In this document: positions 1 through 6,239 of the stretch, in pieces
Position numbering within the stretch: position 1 is the first letter of the stretch
Layout: each line of letters starts with the position of its first letter
Assembly (NCBI GenBank): GCA_009704515.1
Contig: WLDZ01000033.1
Location: 1 to 8,913 of the forward strand
DNA length: 8,913 nucleotides
Source: Actinomycetota bacterium
GTDB lineage: Bacteria; Actinomycetota; Actinomycetes; Nanopelagicales; Nanopelagicaceae
Direction: 5' to 3'
Made by a program: the position numbers and the translations under genes
Notes under the pieces: generated by a model
Database searches by the model: none
Told to the model about the DNA's origin: nothing
Seen by the model: only the letters and a program-made list of their open reading frames with translations

Positions 1-1088
1 CAGGCGCGCGGATCGTGACCATCGACCAAGACTCCCGAAATACCGTCGGCAACTGCGGTACGAAGTCCGCCTACAGCACTAGCAATAACAGGTGTTCCAC
101 AAGCCTGTGATTCAAGTGCAACAAGTCCGAAGCTCTCTGAATAACTTGGAACTGCCACCAAATCTGCGGCGCGATAATAATTTGGGAGCGCCTCACGATT
201 TACTGGTGGTTCAAATCGCACAACATCTGCAATACCAAGCCAGCTAACGAGTTCGCGCATTCTTTCGACTTCAGCAGAACCAGAACCTGATGTGCCGCCG
301 ATGATTAGAACGGTGAGGTTTTTGCGAAGCGCGGGAGAGTGGCCAACCATTTCAGCGATTGATCTAATTAAAATCTCAGGGCCTTTATGTGGCTGAATTC
401 TTCCGACAAAGGCGACGATGTTTCCATCCACTGGTAGGCCCAGCGCTTCTCGCGCCGCCGCTTTTCCAGCTCCCACAGTAAAGCTAGCAAGATTTACGCC
501 GGGGCTAACAACCGAAACAATATCTGGGCAGCTTTCATAGAGTGAGACCAAACTTGCAGCTTCGGCATCAGTATTGGCAATCAGCGCATCAACAGCTGCA
601 ACAACTTGGGATTCACCTTGCACTCTAATCATTGGCTCTGGGCTCTCACCTTCAGCCAAGTTAAGATTCTTTACGCGCGCCATTGTGTGCATCGTATGCA
701 CCAAAGGAATATCAAGATCTTTTGCTACTGGCATCGCAACTTTTCCTGAGATCCAGTAATGCGAATGAATTAAGTCATATTTAGTTTCACCTGATAACGC
801 CTCTTTAAAAGCGTTAGAAAGTGCCGGTATCAGTGCTGGAAGATTCTCTTTTGTAACTCCGTCTAGTGGGCCAACATTGAGATGAATAACTCGAACGCCA
901 TTACCTAAATCGACCACATCTGGAAAATCGTTATTAGCTCTGCGGGTAAAGATGTCTACTGCAATTCCTTGCGCCGCCATTTGTTGTGCTGATTCGCAGA
1001 CATAAATATTCATTCCGCCTGCATCGCCAGAGCCCGCTTGATCAAGCGGAGATGTGTGCACCATCAAGGTGGCAATACGGCGATTCAC
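1..1088 (-). CDS. mshA: D-inositol-3-phosphate glycosyltransferase MshA (partial, C-terminus beyond window)
   Basis: GT4-family glycosyltransferase that joins GlcNAc from UDP-GlcNAc to inositol-3-phosphate, the first step of mycothiol synthesis in the cytosol. Translating the minus strand from GTG at 1088 gives about 362 residues without a stop before the window edge; the family is roughly 420-480 aa, so the C-terminal end is missing. The N-terminus carries the MshA signature HTSPLDQAGSGDAGGMNIYV (residues 11-30), then HSHYWISG near residue 107, and the GT4 E-x7-E motif ESFGLVALE with E318 and E326, followed by CGTPVIAS and AVGGLRTAV. The start is fixed: an in-frame TAA lies two codons upstream of the GTG. 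It follows ansA after a 59-bp gap and has its own -10-like box, so it is probably transcribed separately. Substrate assignment rests on the MshA-specific N-terminal signature rather than on the generic GT4 fold. Confidence 0.93.
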   Translation of the reverse strand, partial: MNRRIATLMVHTSPLDQAGSGDAGGMNIYVCESAQQMAAQGIAVDIFTRRANNDFPDVVDLGNGVRVIHLNVGPLDGVTKENLPALIPALSNAFKEALSGETKYDLIHSHYWISGKVAMPVAKDLDIPLVHTMHTMARVKNLNLAEGESPEPMIRVQGESQVVAAVDALIANTDAEAASLVSLYESCPDIVSVVSPGVNLASFTVGAGKAAAREALGLPVDGNIVAFVGRIQPHKGPEILIRSIAEMVGHSPALRKNLTVLIIGGTSGSGSAEVERMRELVSWLGIADVVRFEPPVNREALPNYYRAADLVAVPSYSESFGLVALESQACGTPVIASAVGGLRTAVADGISGVLVDGHDPRA

Positions 1089-1094
1089 TGCTTA

Positions 1095-1100
1095 AGGATA
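1095..1100 (-). promoter_or_regulatory. Putative -10 box of leaderless mshA promoter
   Basis: On the minus strand TATCCT (TANNNT) is followed by six bases and then the GTG start of mshA. This places the expected transcription start on the first base of the start codon. No good -35 at normal spacing and no convincing Shine-Dalgarno sequence were seen. The same geometry recurs at other genes of the window. Confidence 0.55.
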
Positions 1101-1147
1101 CGCCAGAGATGCAAATACGGGCTAGTTCAATTCTTTCAAAATAGTTG

Positions 1148-2068
1148 CTAGAAAGAAGCTTGCAGTGTGCCAATCACGGTGCTTCCGCCTAAAACTTTCT
1201 CTTCCTTATATGAAGTAGCAACACCTAATCGCGCAAGGCCCGCATGAATTAAAACCTTGAGGGGGCGAAGAGATCCATCACTAATTTTAAAGACGAGGGT
1301 ACGACCATCTGGCATAGATGCAACAGCGACTGCTTCAGCCCCATCTTTCATATAGAGACCTACAACATCGCGCATCATCTCAGTAGTAGCTCGGCCATCT
1401 CCAGCAACCATCTCAGGAAATTTGCGTGATGCCGATAAAACTTTTTGATGACGCGGTTCGCTCGAAAGAGTAATAGCTCGAATCGCGCGAGCAAGTCCCA
1501 TCATTGAAATCAGAAAGAGTGGAGCGCCGCAACCATCAGTACTGGTCACTGTTATCTTCTCACCCGATAGTTCTTCTAATTCACTTTTGCACGCTTGCTG
1601 CAATGGATGTTCTGTATCTAAATAATTTGTAATCGGCCAATTATTCACAACACAGGTCAACAACATTGCCGCATGTTTGCCACTGCAGTTCATTGCAATA
1701 CGAGTCGGTGCCGCATCACCGTATGCAGCCTTCTCTTTCTCGCCCAATGGCTTATCTAACATACATTGCAGAGCGCTGTCATCAAGACCTGCGAGCGCCA
1801 AGACCTCGCGTACCGCTGCAATATGCATTGCAGATCCGGAATGACTTGAAGCGGCTAGCGCTAACAATCGTGGCTCCAGTTCTAATCCATGGCGAAGCAT
1901 CGCTGCTGCTTGAAATGATTTAACTGTCGAACGCGGAAAAATAAGGTGCTTACTATCGCCGAGTACCAAGTTCTCGCTACCGTCAGCGTTAAGCGCTACC
2001 AGGTATCCGCGATGTGCTGATTCAACAATCTCGCTGCGAACTAGTTCAGCGAGCACTGCATCGCTCAT
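1148..2068 (-). CDS. L-asparaginase, Asparaginase_II (PF06089) family
   Basis: Hydrolyses asparagine to aspartate and ammonia, presumably in the cytosol (no signal peptide). The 306-aa product matches the rhizobial-type asparaginase family, distinct from the classical E. coli AnsA/AnsB fold. Residues of the known R. etli active site can be seen: the Ser-x-x-Lys pair in PRSTVK (S47, K50), a serine in SSHSGS (about S77), the zinc-site cysteine and lysine in NCSGKH (C128, K131), a second cysteine in TDGCGAP (C180) and a conserved lysine in FKISDGSLRP (K261). The correspondence with the R. etli residues is from memory. ATG overlaps the nitrobindin stop by one base (TAATG) and an AGAGG-like ribosome site lies just upstream, so it is translationally coupled. 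With glnR 3 kb away, a link to nitrogen scavenging is plausible but inferred. Confidence 0.9.
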   Translation of the reverse strand: MSDAVLAELVRSEIVESAHRGYLVALNADGSENLVLGDSKHLIFPRSTVKSFQAAAMLRHGLELEPRLLALAASSHSGSAMHIAAVREVLALAGLDDSALQCMLDKPLGEKEKAAYGDAAPTRIAMNCSGKHAAMLLTCVVNNWPITNYLDTEHPLQQACKSELEELSGEKITVTSTDGCGAPLFLISMMGLARAIRAITLSSEPRHQKVLSASRKFPEMVAGDGRATTEMMRDVVGLYMKDGAEAVAVASMPDGRTLVFKISDGSLRPLKVLIHAGLARLGVATSYKEEKVLGGSTVIGTLQASF

Positions 2069-2577
2069 TAAGCCTCTACCTGTCGCTCAAGTGATGACCA
2101 TAAGTGTGCTTGCAGCTCTTTACCCATCGCTGCCATGTCATACGAAGTAAAGAGTTGCCCATCAACCAAACCATATAAACGCGCGCCATCTTCAACAGTT
2201 TTCGCAGTCGGCGCTACATAGGCGCTATCCCATGCCAATTGAATTGCTGGGCGATCTTCGCTAATTCTTCCAACCCAACCTTCGGCAAGACCGGTGCTAT
2301 GTGCAATCACGACTTCGAGTACGCGATTCGGTTTGATGCGCCAATAGCCAGATTCAGATGCACCTGGGCGAATTACATCTCCATTACTATCGATTAACCA
2401 AGAGCGCGATGAATATTCCAGAAATGGGCGCCCATCATGGCGAAAAATAACTTCTTGGGTATATTCAAATTTAGGTATTCCTGGGTATTCGCCCATACCT
2501 TTGCCGCCCCATTTTCCAACCATCCATGCGAGCGGATAGAGATCTTCATGAAGGCCTTCAGGAATAACAAATGCCAT
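2068..2577 (-). CDS. Nitrobindin / FABP-like heme-binding domain protein (DUF1794)
   Basis: 169-aa beta-barrel protein of the actinobacterial FABP family (THAP4-like/nitrobindin), whose studied members bind ferric heme and react with nitric oxide or peroxynitrite. The family entrance motif GKWGGKGMGEYP lies at residues 21-32; it is followed by the expected H-D-G-x-P-x-L-x-Y segment (47-55) and a glutamate/glycine-rich strand. A histidine near the C-terminus (H158 in LQAHLWSSLER) sits where the axial heme ligand of M. tuberculosis Rv2717c is found. The ATG at 2577 overlaps the stop of the 44-aa gene upstream by one base, and GAGAGGA about 10 nt upstream is one of the few good Shine-Dalgarno sites in the window. 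The next gene (asparaginase) overlaps the stop codon. Heme binding is inferred from the family. Confidence 0.88.
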   Translation of the reverse strand: MAFVIPEGLHEDLYPLAWMVGKWGGKGMGEYPGIPKFEYTQEVIFRHDGRPFLEYSSRSWLIDSNGDVIRPGASESGYWRIKPNRVLEVVIAHSTGLAEGWVGRISEDRPAIQLAWDSAYVAPTAKTVEDGARLYGLVDGQLFTSYDMAAMGKELQAHLWSSLERQVEA

Positions 2578-2711
2578 TAAATTCGTCCTCTCTTATAGGT
2601 GCGTGCATCACGCGCCTGCGATTCACGGCGTCCGCGCAAACCGTAGATGACGAGCCCGAGGCCAAGCACTATAGAAACTAGTGCCAGAAGAACGGTGGTG
2701 AAGAGCTCCAT
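2577..2711 (-). CDS. 44-aa single-pass membrane peptide, unknown function
   Basis: A small open frame not obvious at usual size cut-offs. It translates as a hydrophobic stretch from about residue 3 to 23 (FTTVLLALVSIVLGLGLVIY) followed by a strongly basic tail (LRGRRESQARDARTYKRGRI), the layout of a one-helix inner-membrane protein with the positive tail in the cytosol. Support for it being real: its TAA overlaps the nitrobindin ATG by one base (TAATG), the Shine-Dalgarno of nitrobindin lies in its last codons, it fills the whole 153-bp gap between ygfZ and nitrobindin with only 19 bp left, and its ATG is preceded by TACGAT at exactly the 6-nt spacing seen elsewhere here. I do not recognise the family. 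It may assist or localise the nitrobindin, but that is inference from position only. Confidence 0.75.
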   Translation of the reverse strand: MELFTTVLLALVSIVLGLGLVIYGLRGRRESQARDARTYKRGRI

Positions 2712-2717
2712 GAGGCA

Positions 2718-2723
2718 ATCGTA
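2718..2723 (-). promoter_or_regulatory. Putative -10 box, leaderless start of the 44-aa gene
   Basis: Minus-strand TACGAT (TANNNT) followed by six bases and then ATG at 2711. It lies in the 19-bp gap after ygfZ and would drive a three-gene unit: small membrane peptide, nitrobindin, asparaginase. No clear Shine-Dalgarno precedes this ATG. Confidence 0.5.
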
Positions 2724-2730
2724 TCTTTCT

Positions 2731-3642
2731 TCATCGTGAACCTGAAACGATTACCTCTTGCGCTGCGCTTATTCCATCGACGGTTAAGACCGCATCAGTT
2801 GGGGTTGAGCGCTTAATCAAAGCGAGTGCAATCGGACCGAGTTCGTGATGACGAGCTACTGTGCCTAAGAAGCCAACTTGAACCCCATTGTTTTCAACTG
2901 GAGTACCTGGTGCCGGAAATACAACCGCAGAACCATCAAGATGCAACATCACTAATCGACGCGGTGGAGCACCCAGATTAAAGATTTTTGCGACGGTCTC
3001 TTGTCCGCGATAGCAGCCTTTAGACATATGCACAGATTTATTGAGCAAACCAAGTTCATTAGGAATCGATTTGTGATCGGTATCAAAACCGATACGCGGA
3101 CGACCTGCTGCAACGCGTTCTGCATCAAGTGCCCAAGTACCCACCTCTTTAGCGTTTTCGTTAAATACTTTCTTCATCGCATCGAGTTCAGGGCGTGGTA
3201 CCAAAGCAAAAGGCCCGCCGATATCAGTCGCAAGACCCGGCGCACGCAGTACTGCAAAATCGGCAGAAGCATCGCGAGCATCAACTTTTAACATGAAGCG
3301 CATCTTCAAGAGATACTGCAACAAAGTTGGTGCGTACTGTGTATCTAAAACTAAATAAGAAGCGTTGCCATCGTCAACTAAATTGAATTGGTACTCAAGG
3401 TGGCCATTGTGATCAAGAATTAAAGCTGAGGTCCAAATGCCGACTTCAAGTTCGCTTAAATGTTGGGTTGTTAAATCATGAAGCCACTTTGCGCGTTCAT
3501 CGCCCGAAACTTCGATAATCGCTAAGTGTGAAAGATCTGCCCATGCCGCACCTTGGGCAAGTGCACGTTGTTCTTGTGCCGGTTGTCCAAAGTGCCAGAT
3601 GGCTCCCTTATCCGGGCCATCTTCTACATGGACTGCAGTCAT
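2731..3642 (-). CDS. ygfZ: YgfZ/IbaA57-type folate-binding Fe-S cluster repair protein
   Basis: 303-aa member of the YgfZ/GcvT-like family, which binds tetrahydrofolate and supports assembly or repair of [4Fe-4S] enzymes under oxidative stress. The family signature K-G-C-Y-x-G-Q-E is intact at residues 208-215, with C210 the conserved cysteine; the preceding segment IGFDTDHKSIPNELGLLN and the following ETVAKIFNLGAPPRRLVML match the usual core. The N-terminal half has the GcvT-like pattern DLSHLAIIEVSGDERAKWLHDLTTQ. ATG at 3642 is chosen because the protein reads into the family N-terminus at once and TAAAAT sits six bases before it. It follows the Fur-family gene by 4 bp. It belongs with the redox and metal genes around it; direct regulation by the Fur protein is possible but no operator was recognised. 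Confidence 0.92.
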   Translation of the reverse strand: MTAVHVEDGPDKGAIWHFGQPAQEQRALAQGAAWADLSHLAIIEVSGDERAKWLHDLTTQHLSELEVGIWTSALILDHNGHLEYQFNLVDDGNASYLVLDTQYAPTLLQYLLKMRFMLKVDARDASADFAVLRAPGLATDIGGPFALVPRPELDAMKKVFNENAKEVGTWALDAERVAAGRPRIGFDTDHKSIPNELGLLNKSVHMSKGCYRGQETVAKIFNLGAPPRRLVMLHLDGSAVVFPAPGTPVENNGVQVGFLGTVARHHELGPIALALIKRSTPTDAVLTVDGISAAQEVIVSGSR

Positions 3643-3646
3643 GAAA

Positions 3647-4054
3647 CTATTTTACGCAGGCGGCGCAGGTACCGTAAATTGCAAAGTGACTTACATCGGT
3701 GCGAAAACCGTAATCATCTGCCAAGTTCTGCACAAATGTAGCTGCAACATCGATTGGTGCATCGCCTACAGAACCGCAATCACCGCAGACCAAGTGAAGG
3801 TGTGTCAGCTCTTCAGCAGCGTGATAAGTCGCTCCACCATGGCCCAAGTGAGTGTGTTGAACAAGGCCAACGTTTTCGAGGGTTTCAAGGTTGCGGTAGA
3901 CAGTAGAAAGATTGATGCCGGGATGGGTTGCACGTACTTTTTCAGCAACTTCTTCGGGTGTGGCATGCCCGAGTTCACGGACTGCCTGAAGTACTAATTC
4001 GCGCTGTGGGGTAAGGCGCAAGCCTTTATCGCGGAGCTCATGTTGATCTGCCAT
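3647..4054 (-). CDS. Fur-family metalloregulator, probably Nur-like (nickel-responsive)
   Basis: 135-aa Fur-family repressor: N-terminal winged helix (about residues 10-70, with LTPQRELVLQAV and the recognition segment GINLSTVYRNLETLENVGLV) and a C-terminal metal/dimer domain with THLHLVCGDCG (H85, H87, C90, C93) and a second pair GTCAACVK (C130, C133), the structural zinc CxxC pairs. Histidines H30, H67, H69 and H123 fall at a constant offset of three from the metal ligands I recall for Streptomyces Nur (H33, H70, H72, H126), and the motif QHTHLGHGGATYH is Nur-like. Nur is also, from memory, next to a nitrobindin gene in Streptomyces (SCO4180/SCO4179), as here within two genes. One M-site histidine of Nur (H86) seems to be L83. 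Fur, PerR or Zur function cannot be excluded. Family call is firm, metal is inferred. Confidence 0.93.
   Translation of the reverse strand: MADQHELRDKGLRLTPQRELVLQAVRELGHATPEEVAEKVRATHPGINLSTVYRNLETLENVGLVQHTHLGHGGATYHAAEELTHLHLVCGDCGSVGDAPIDVAATFVQNLADDYGFRTDVSHFAIYGTCAACVK
3649..3654 (-). promoter_or_regulatory. Putative -10 box of leaderless ygfZ promoter, inside end of fur-family gene
   Basis: Minus-strand TAAAAT, a near-consensus -10, ends six bases before the ygfZ ATG. It lies across the last codons of the upstream regulator and abuts its TAG stop (3647-3649), sharing a base with it. If real, ygfZ is not solely dependent on readthrough from the regulator gene despite the 4-bp gap. Confidence 0.55.
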
Positions 4055-4060
4055 GTGTAA

Positions 4061-4066
4061 ACCTTA
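4061..4066 (-). promoter_or_regulatory. Putative -10 box of leaderless Fur-family regulator gene
   Basis: Minus-strand TAAGGT (TANNNT) followed by six bases and then ATG at 4054, in the 36-bp gap after the DUF4395 gene. No dyad resembling a Fur, Zur or Nur box was recognised around it, so autoregulation cannot be claimed. Confidence 0.5.
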
Positions 4067-4090
4067 CTTGAGTCAGGAGTGATTTCGTAA

Positions 4091-4537
4091 TTAACGCTTG
4101 ATAAGTCGCAGGCCAAGCAAGTACATCTCACAGCCGAGGCAGTAATTAAAGGCAGCATTTAGAAAAGCAGCACCCAAGGCAAAACCGACCGCCACAGTAA
4201 AGACGATCTCTGCACCAGAGAAAGCACCGACTAAACCAACGAGTGCAAAAATAAATCCAACGCTCTGTGCAAACTTTGGTGGGCGCACATCTTCAGTTGG
4301 CGCTTCTTTAGATAAACGTGGCTTGATGAAATTCTTGAAGATTAAACCGTAAGGAGTAAATTGCGGACCACGGATCGCACCAATTGCAAAGACGAGAGCT
4401 TGTGCAAGTAAGACCCACTCGTTCATTGTTACGAGCGCAATTGCTAAAACTGTTGTTGTGATGACAGCGCCAAAACGAGGACCGCGTGCATCGATATAGA
4501 TGCGGGCAACTTCTGGCTTATCAAGAATCTCAGACAT
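4091..4537 (-). CDS. DUF4395 family integral membrane protein
   Basis: 148-aa membrane protein of unknown biochemical role. It begins with the family's IDARGPRFGAVITT segment (about residues 15-29) and has about four hydrophobic segments, two on either side of a polar loop containing the conserved YGLIFKNFIKPRL and VRPPKFAQSVG motifs (residues 63-95). Near the C-terminus is C-x-x-C in NYCLGCEMYLLGLR (C133, C136), which suggests a redox or metal role. The gene next door is a membrane-tethered thioredoxin reading in the same direction with 71 bp between; this pairing is usual in actinobacteria, often with a thiosulfate sulfurtransferase and DUF1416 that are not present here. A role as membrane thiol partner of the thioredoxin is inference. 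Confidence 0.88.
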   Translation of the reverse strand: MSEILDKPEVARIYIDARGPRFGAVITTTVLAIALVTMNEWVLLAQALVFAIGAIRGPQFTPYGLIFKNFIKPRLSKEAPTEDVRPPKFAQSVGFIFALVGLVGAFSGAEIVFTVAVGFALGAAFLNAAFNYCLGCEMYLLGLRLIKR

Positions 4538-4543
4538 AGGTAG

Positions 4544-4549
4544 ATATTA
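4544..4549 (-). promoter_or_regulatory. Putative -10 box of leaderless DUF4395 promoter
   Basis: Minus-strand TAATAT is followed by six bases and then the ATG at 4537. It lies in the 71-bp gap after the thioredoxin gene. The rest of that gap holds only a weak 4-bp hairpin (GCGA/TCGC) without a T run, so no terminator is claimed. Confidence 0.55.
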
Positions 4550-4608
4550 AAGAGTGGCTATCAATAACGCTACTTGCGAACTACTCGCTTCTTGGAGCTG
4601 CTCGCACT

Positions 4609-5019
4609 CTAGATAGCGTTAAGCGCAGCTAGTACTTGCTCACGCTTCGGTGTTCCGGCAGCGCGACCAACTTCAACGCCTTCACTATTAAGAAATAGCG
4701 TGGTCGGAGTAGATCGAATATCGAGCTGACGCACAAGCTCAAGATGGGATTCGGCATCAATATGGATGTGTTTTACATCTGCCATTGCAGTCACCATCTG
4801 AGAAAGAAGAGTGTGGGTTGCTCTGCAGGGGGCGCAGAAGGCTGAAGAAAATTGCACCATCGTTGCTCGAGAACCAAGTGCCTCACCTAATACATCGGCA
4901 CCAAGACGATGGCCGGGAACCGCTTTGACTGTGCGGATTGCCCCTCGTGAGCGCTGATACCAGAGCCCATATGCGCTAGCGATAACGAGCACAATGACGA
5001 GTGGAAGATAGGTTTTCAC
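4609..5019 (-). CDS. Membrane-anchored thioredoxin family protein
   Basis: Thiol-disulfide oxidoreductase with an N-terminal membrane anchor. From GTG at 5019 the product is 136 aa: a hydrophobic segment (about residues 4-18, [15 protein letters not shown]) followed by a basic stretch and a thioredoxin domain whose active site is C-A-P-C (C62, C65) in [10 protein letters not shown]; the cis-proline motif STPTTLF follows about 55 residues later. The anchor suggests that the domain faces the outside or is tethered to the membrane. Start choice: GTG 5019 puts a short basic start before the helix and lies 6 nt after GAGAAT; a TTG at 5061 would add 14 residues but would overlap glnR on the other strand by 25 bp and has no promoter-like box at the recurrent position. 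It precedes DUF4395, its common partner gene. Mycothiol or DUF4395 may be redox partners, by inference. Confidence 0.88.
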   Translation of the reverse strand: MKTYLPLVIVLVIASAYGLWYQRSRGAIRTVKAVPGHRLGADVLGEALGSRATMVQFSSAFCAPCRATHTLLSQMVTAMADVKHIHIDAESHLELVRQLDIRSTPTTLFLNSEGVEVGRAAGTPKREQVLAALNAI

Positions 5020-5024
5020 AAGAG

Positions 5025-5031
5025 TATTCTC
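5025..5031. promoter_or_regulatory. Overlapping divergent -10 boxes of glnR and thioredoxin
   Basis: Plus-strand TATTCT (5025-5030) ends six bases before the glnR ATG at 5037. Minus-strand GAGAAT (5031-5026) ends six bases before the thioredoxin GTG at 5019. The two hexamers overlap by five bases in a 17-bp spacer and would give divergent start points 18 bp apart, both on the first base of a start codon. GAGAAT is weaker than TATTCT but keeps the two most conserved -10 positions (A2, T6). Confidence 0.5.
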
Positions 5032-5036
5032 ACACA

Positions 5037-5747
5037 ATGGCCAAGGTGTTGCTACTGACAAATACCCAAGGTGCTAGCGCAGATGTTCTGCCAGCGCTTG
5101 GACTTTTGCAGCATGCAATTAAGGTCCTTCCGCTTGAAGCATCAGTTTTAATTGATGCACCTGTCATGGATCTCATCTTTATCGATGCTCGTCGCGAATT
5201 TCCAAAAGCAAAATCACTTTCACGCCTTATGGCTACTACTGGCGTTGAAGCACCAATCATTGCAATCACCACTGAAGGTGGTCTCACTGCAATCAGCGCA
5301 GATTGGGAAATAACAGATGTAATTCTTGATTCAGCAGGTCCTGCCGAAGTTGATGCGCGAATTCGTTTAGCAGTTGATTCACAGGTTTATGCTCTTGAAG
5401 CTCTGCAAGGTGCCTCAAAGGAGATTCGCCAAGGCGATGTTGTTATCGATGAAAATACTTACACTGCAAAGATTCGCGGCAACTCTTTAGATCTCACCTT
5501 CAAAGAGTTTGAGCTACTTAAGTTTCTGGCACAACACCCAGGCCGCGTCTTTACTCGCGCACAGTTATTGCAAGAAATCTGGGGCTATGACTACTTCGGT
5601 GGCACTCGCACCGTTGATGTTCATATTCGTCGCCTCCGTTCTAAGTTAGGCCCAGAATTTGAATCAATTATCGGCACCGTCCGAAATGTTGGCTATCGCT
5701 TCACAGTGCAAAACGCTGGACGCGAATCTGTATCTGAGCTCGTTTAA
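5037..5747 (+). CDS. glnR: GlnR-type OmpR-family nitrogen regulator (atypical response regulator)
   Basis: 236-aa homologue of actinobacterial GlnR, the global regulator of nitrogen assimilation genes (glutamine synthetase, ammonium transport, urease). The receiver-like domain (about 1-115) begins [11 protein letters not shown], contains [10 protein letters not shown], and has the single aspartate D50 in [11 protein letters not shown], the residue known in GlnR to act without phosphorylation, plus [35 protein letters not shown], almost word for word the GlnR pattern. The C-terminal winged helix (about 128-226) has [57 protein letters not shown] 5037 gives the family N-terminus and D50 numbering; an in-frame ATG at 5001 would add 12 unrelated residues and run through the promoter. 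It is followed after 5 bp by mshD. No GlnR operator was recognised within the window. Confidence 0.93.
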   Translation: MAKVLLLTNTQGASADVLPALGLLQHAIKVLPLEASVLIDAPVMDLIFIDARREFPKAKSLSRLMATTGVEAPIIAITTEGGLTAISADWEITDVILDSAGPAEVDARIRLAVDSQVYALEALQGASKEIRQGDVVIDENTYTAKIRGNSLDLTFKEFELLKFLAQHPGRVFTRAQLLQEIWGYDYFGGTRTVDVHIRRLRSKLGPEFESIIGTVRNVGYRFTVQNAGRESVSELV

Positions 5748-5752
5748 ATCAG

Positions 5753-6226
5753 ATGCGCAAGATTCTTAAGTTATCTCGCCCATTAACGGCAGAGATTTCA
5801 CATATATCTCACCCTTACCAATTCATTACCTTCGATCCCGAAATCCATAGTGAAGCTTGGCTCGAACTTAATAATCACATCTTTAAATCACACCCTGATC
5901 AAGGCAACTGGGCGATGGCCGACCTTGAAAATAGAATGCACGAACCTTGGTTCGACCCCGCCGGTTTCTTTCTCTGCATTCATAACGAAAAAATAGTTGG
6001 CTTCTGCTGGACCAAGATTCACCACGATTTCGTCAACCAAGATCCATTCGGTGAGCTCTATGTCATCGGCGTAGACCCAGACCATGGCGGCCAAGGAATT
6101 GGTAAAGCAATCTGCATTGAAGGCTTGATTTACCTGCGTGAAAAAGGCTTAAAGTCATCTATCTTGTATGTCGATGAAGATAACGCTGCCGGACAAGGTT
6201 TATATAAGTCACTTGGGTTTAATTGA
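5753..6226 (+). CDS. mshD: Mycothiol synthase MshD, single-domain form (C-terminal GNAT half only)
   Basis: Acetyltransferase for the last step of mycothiol synthesis: acetyl-CoA plus Cys-GlcN-inositol gives mycothiol. The 157-aa product aligns with the C-terminal half of MshD: a linker-like start (MRKILKLSRPL), then HIFKSHPDQGNWAMADLENR, the MshD-type EPWFDPAGFFL (64-74), VGFCWTKIH (82-90), GELYVIGVDPDHGGQGIGKA (100-119, with the acetyl-CoA pyrophosphate loop QGIGK at 114-118), and ILYVDEDNAAGQGLYKSLGF at the end. Normal MshD is about 300 aa with two GNAT domains; in the M. tuberculosis enzyme the C-terminal one is catalytic and the N-terminal one is not. Here only 5 bp separate it from glnR, so the N-terminal domain is absent rather than frameshifted. 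It has no promoter box of its own and is probably co-transcribed with glnR. It could be another GNAT, but the MshD motifs are strong. Confidence 0.82.
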   Translation: MRKILKLSRPLTAEISHISHPYQFITFDPEIHSEAWLELNNHIFKSHPDQGNWAMADLENRMHEPWFDPAGFFLCIHNEKIVGFCWTKIHHDFVNQDPFGELYVIGVDPDHGGQGIGKAICIEGLIYLREKGLKSSILYVDEDNAAGQGLYKSLGFN

Positions 6227-6239
6227 TCTCCTAAATAAG

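Noticed and set aside
574..759. Plus-strand 61-aa frame opposite mshA
   Set aside because: The minus strand in this stretch encodes conserved MshA sequence without interruption.
3599..3997. Plus-strand open frame of 132 aa opposite the Fur-type and ygfZ genes
   Set aside because: Antisense to a clear Fur-family protein with conserved motifs; its translation is cysteine-rich, low in meaning and unlike any family I know.
4538..4608. Intergenic RNA or terminator after thioredoxin
   Set aside because: Only a 4-bp hairpin without a T tract; the gap is explained by the DUF4395 promoter box.
5020..5061. Upstream TTG start (5061) for the thioredoxin
   Set aside because: It would overlap the glnR start by 25 bp on the other strand and lacks the promoter-like box that GTG 5019 has; kept as a possible alternative only.
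5037..5747. Classical two-component response regulator
   Set aside because: No histidine kinase gene is adjacent and the receiver domain matches GlnR, which works without the usual phosphorylation pocket.
5740..5760. Frameshifted or hidden N-terminal GNAT domain of mshD
   Set aside because: The upstream sequence is fully occupied by intact glnR up to 5747, so there is no remnant to restore by a frameshift.
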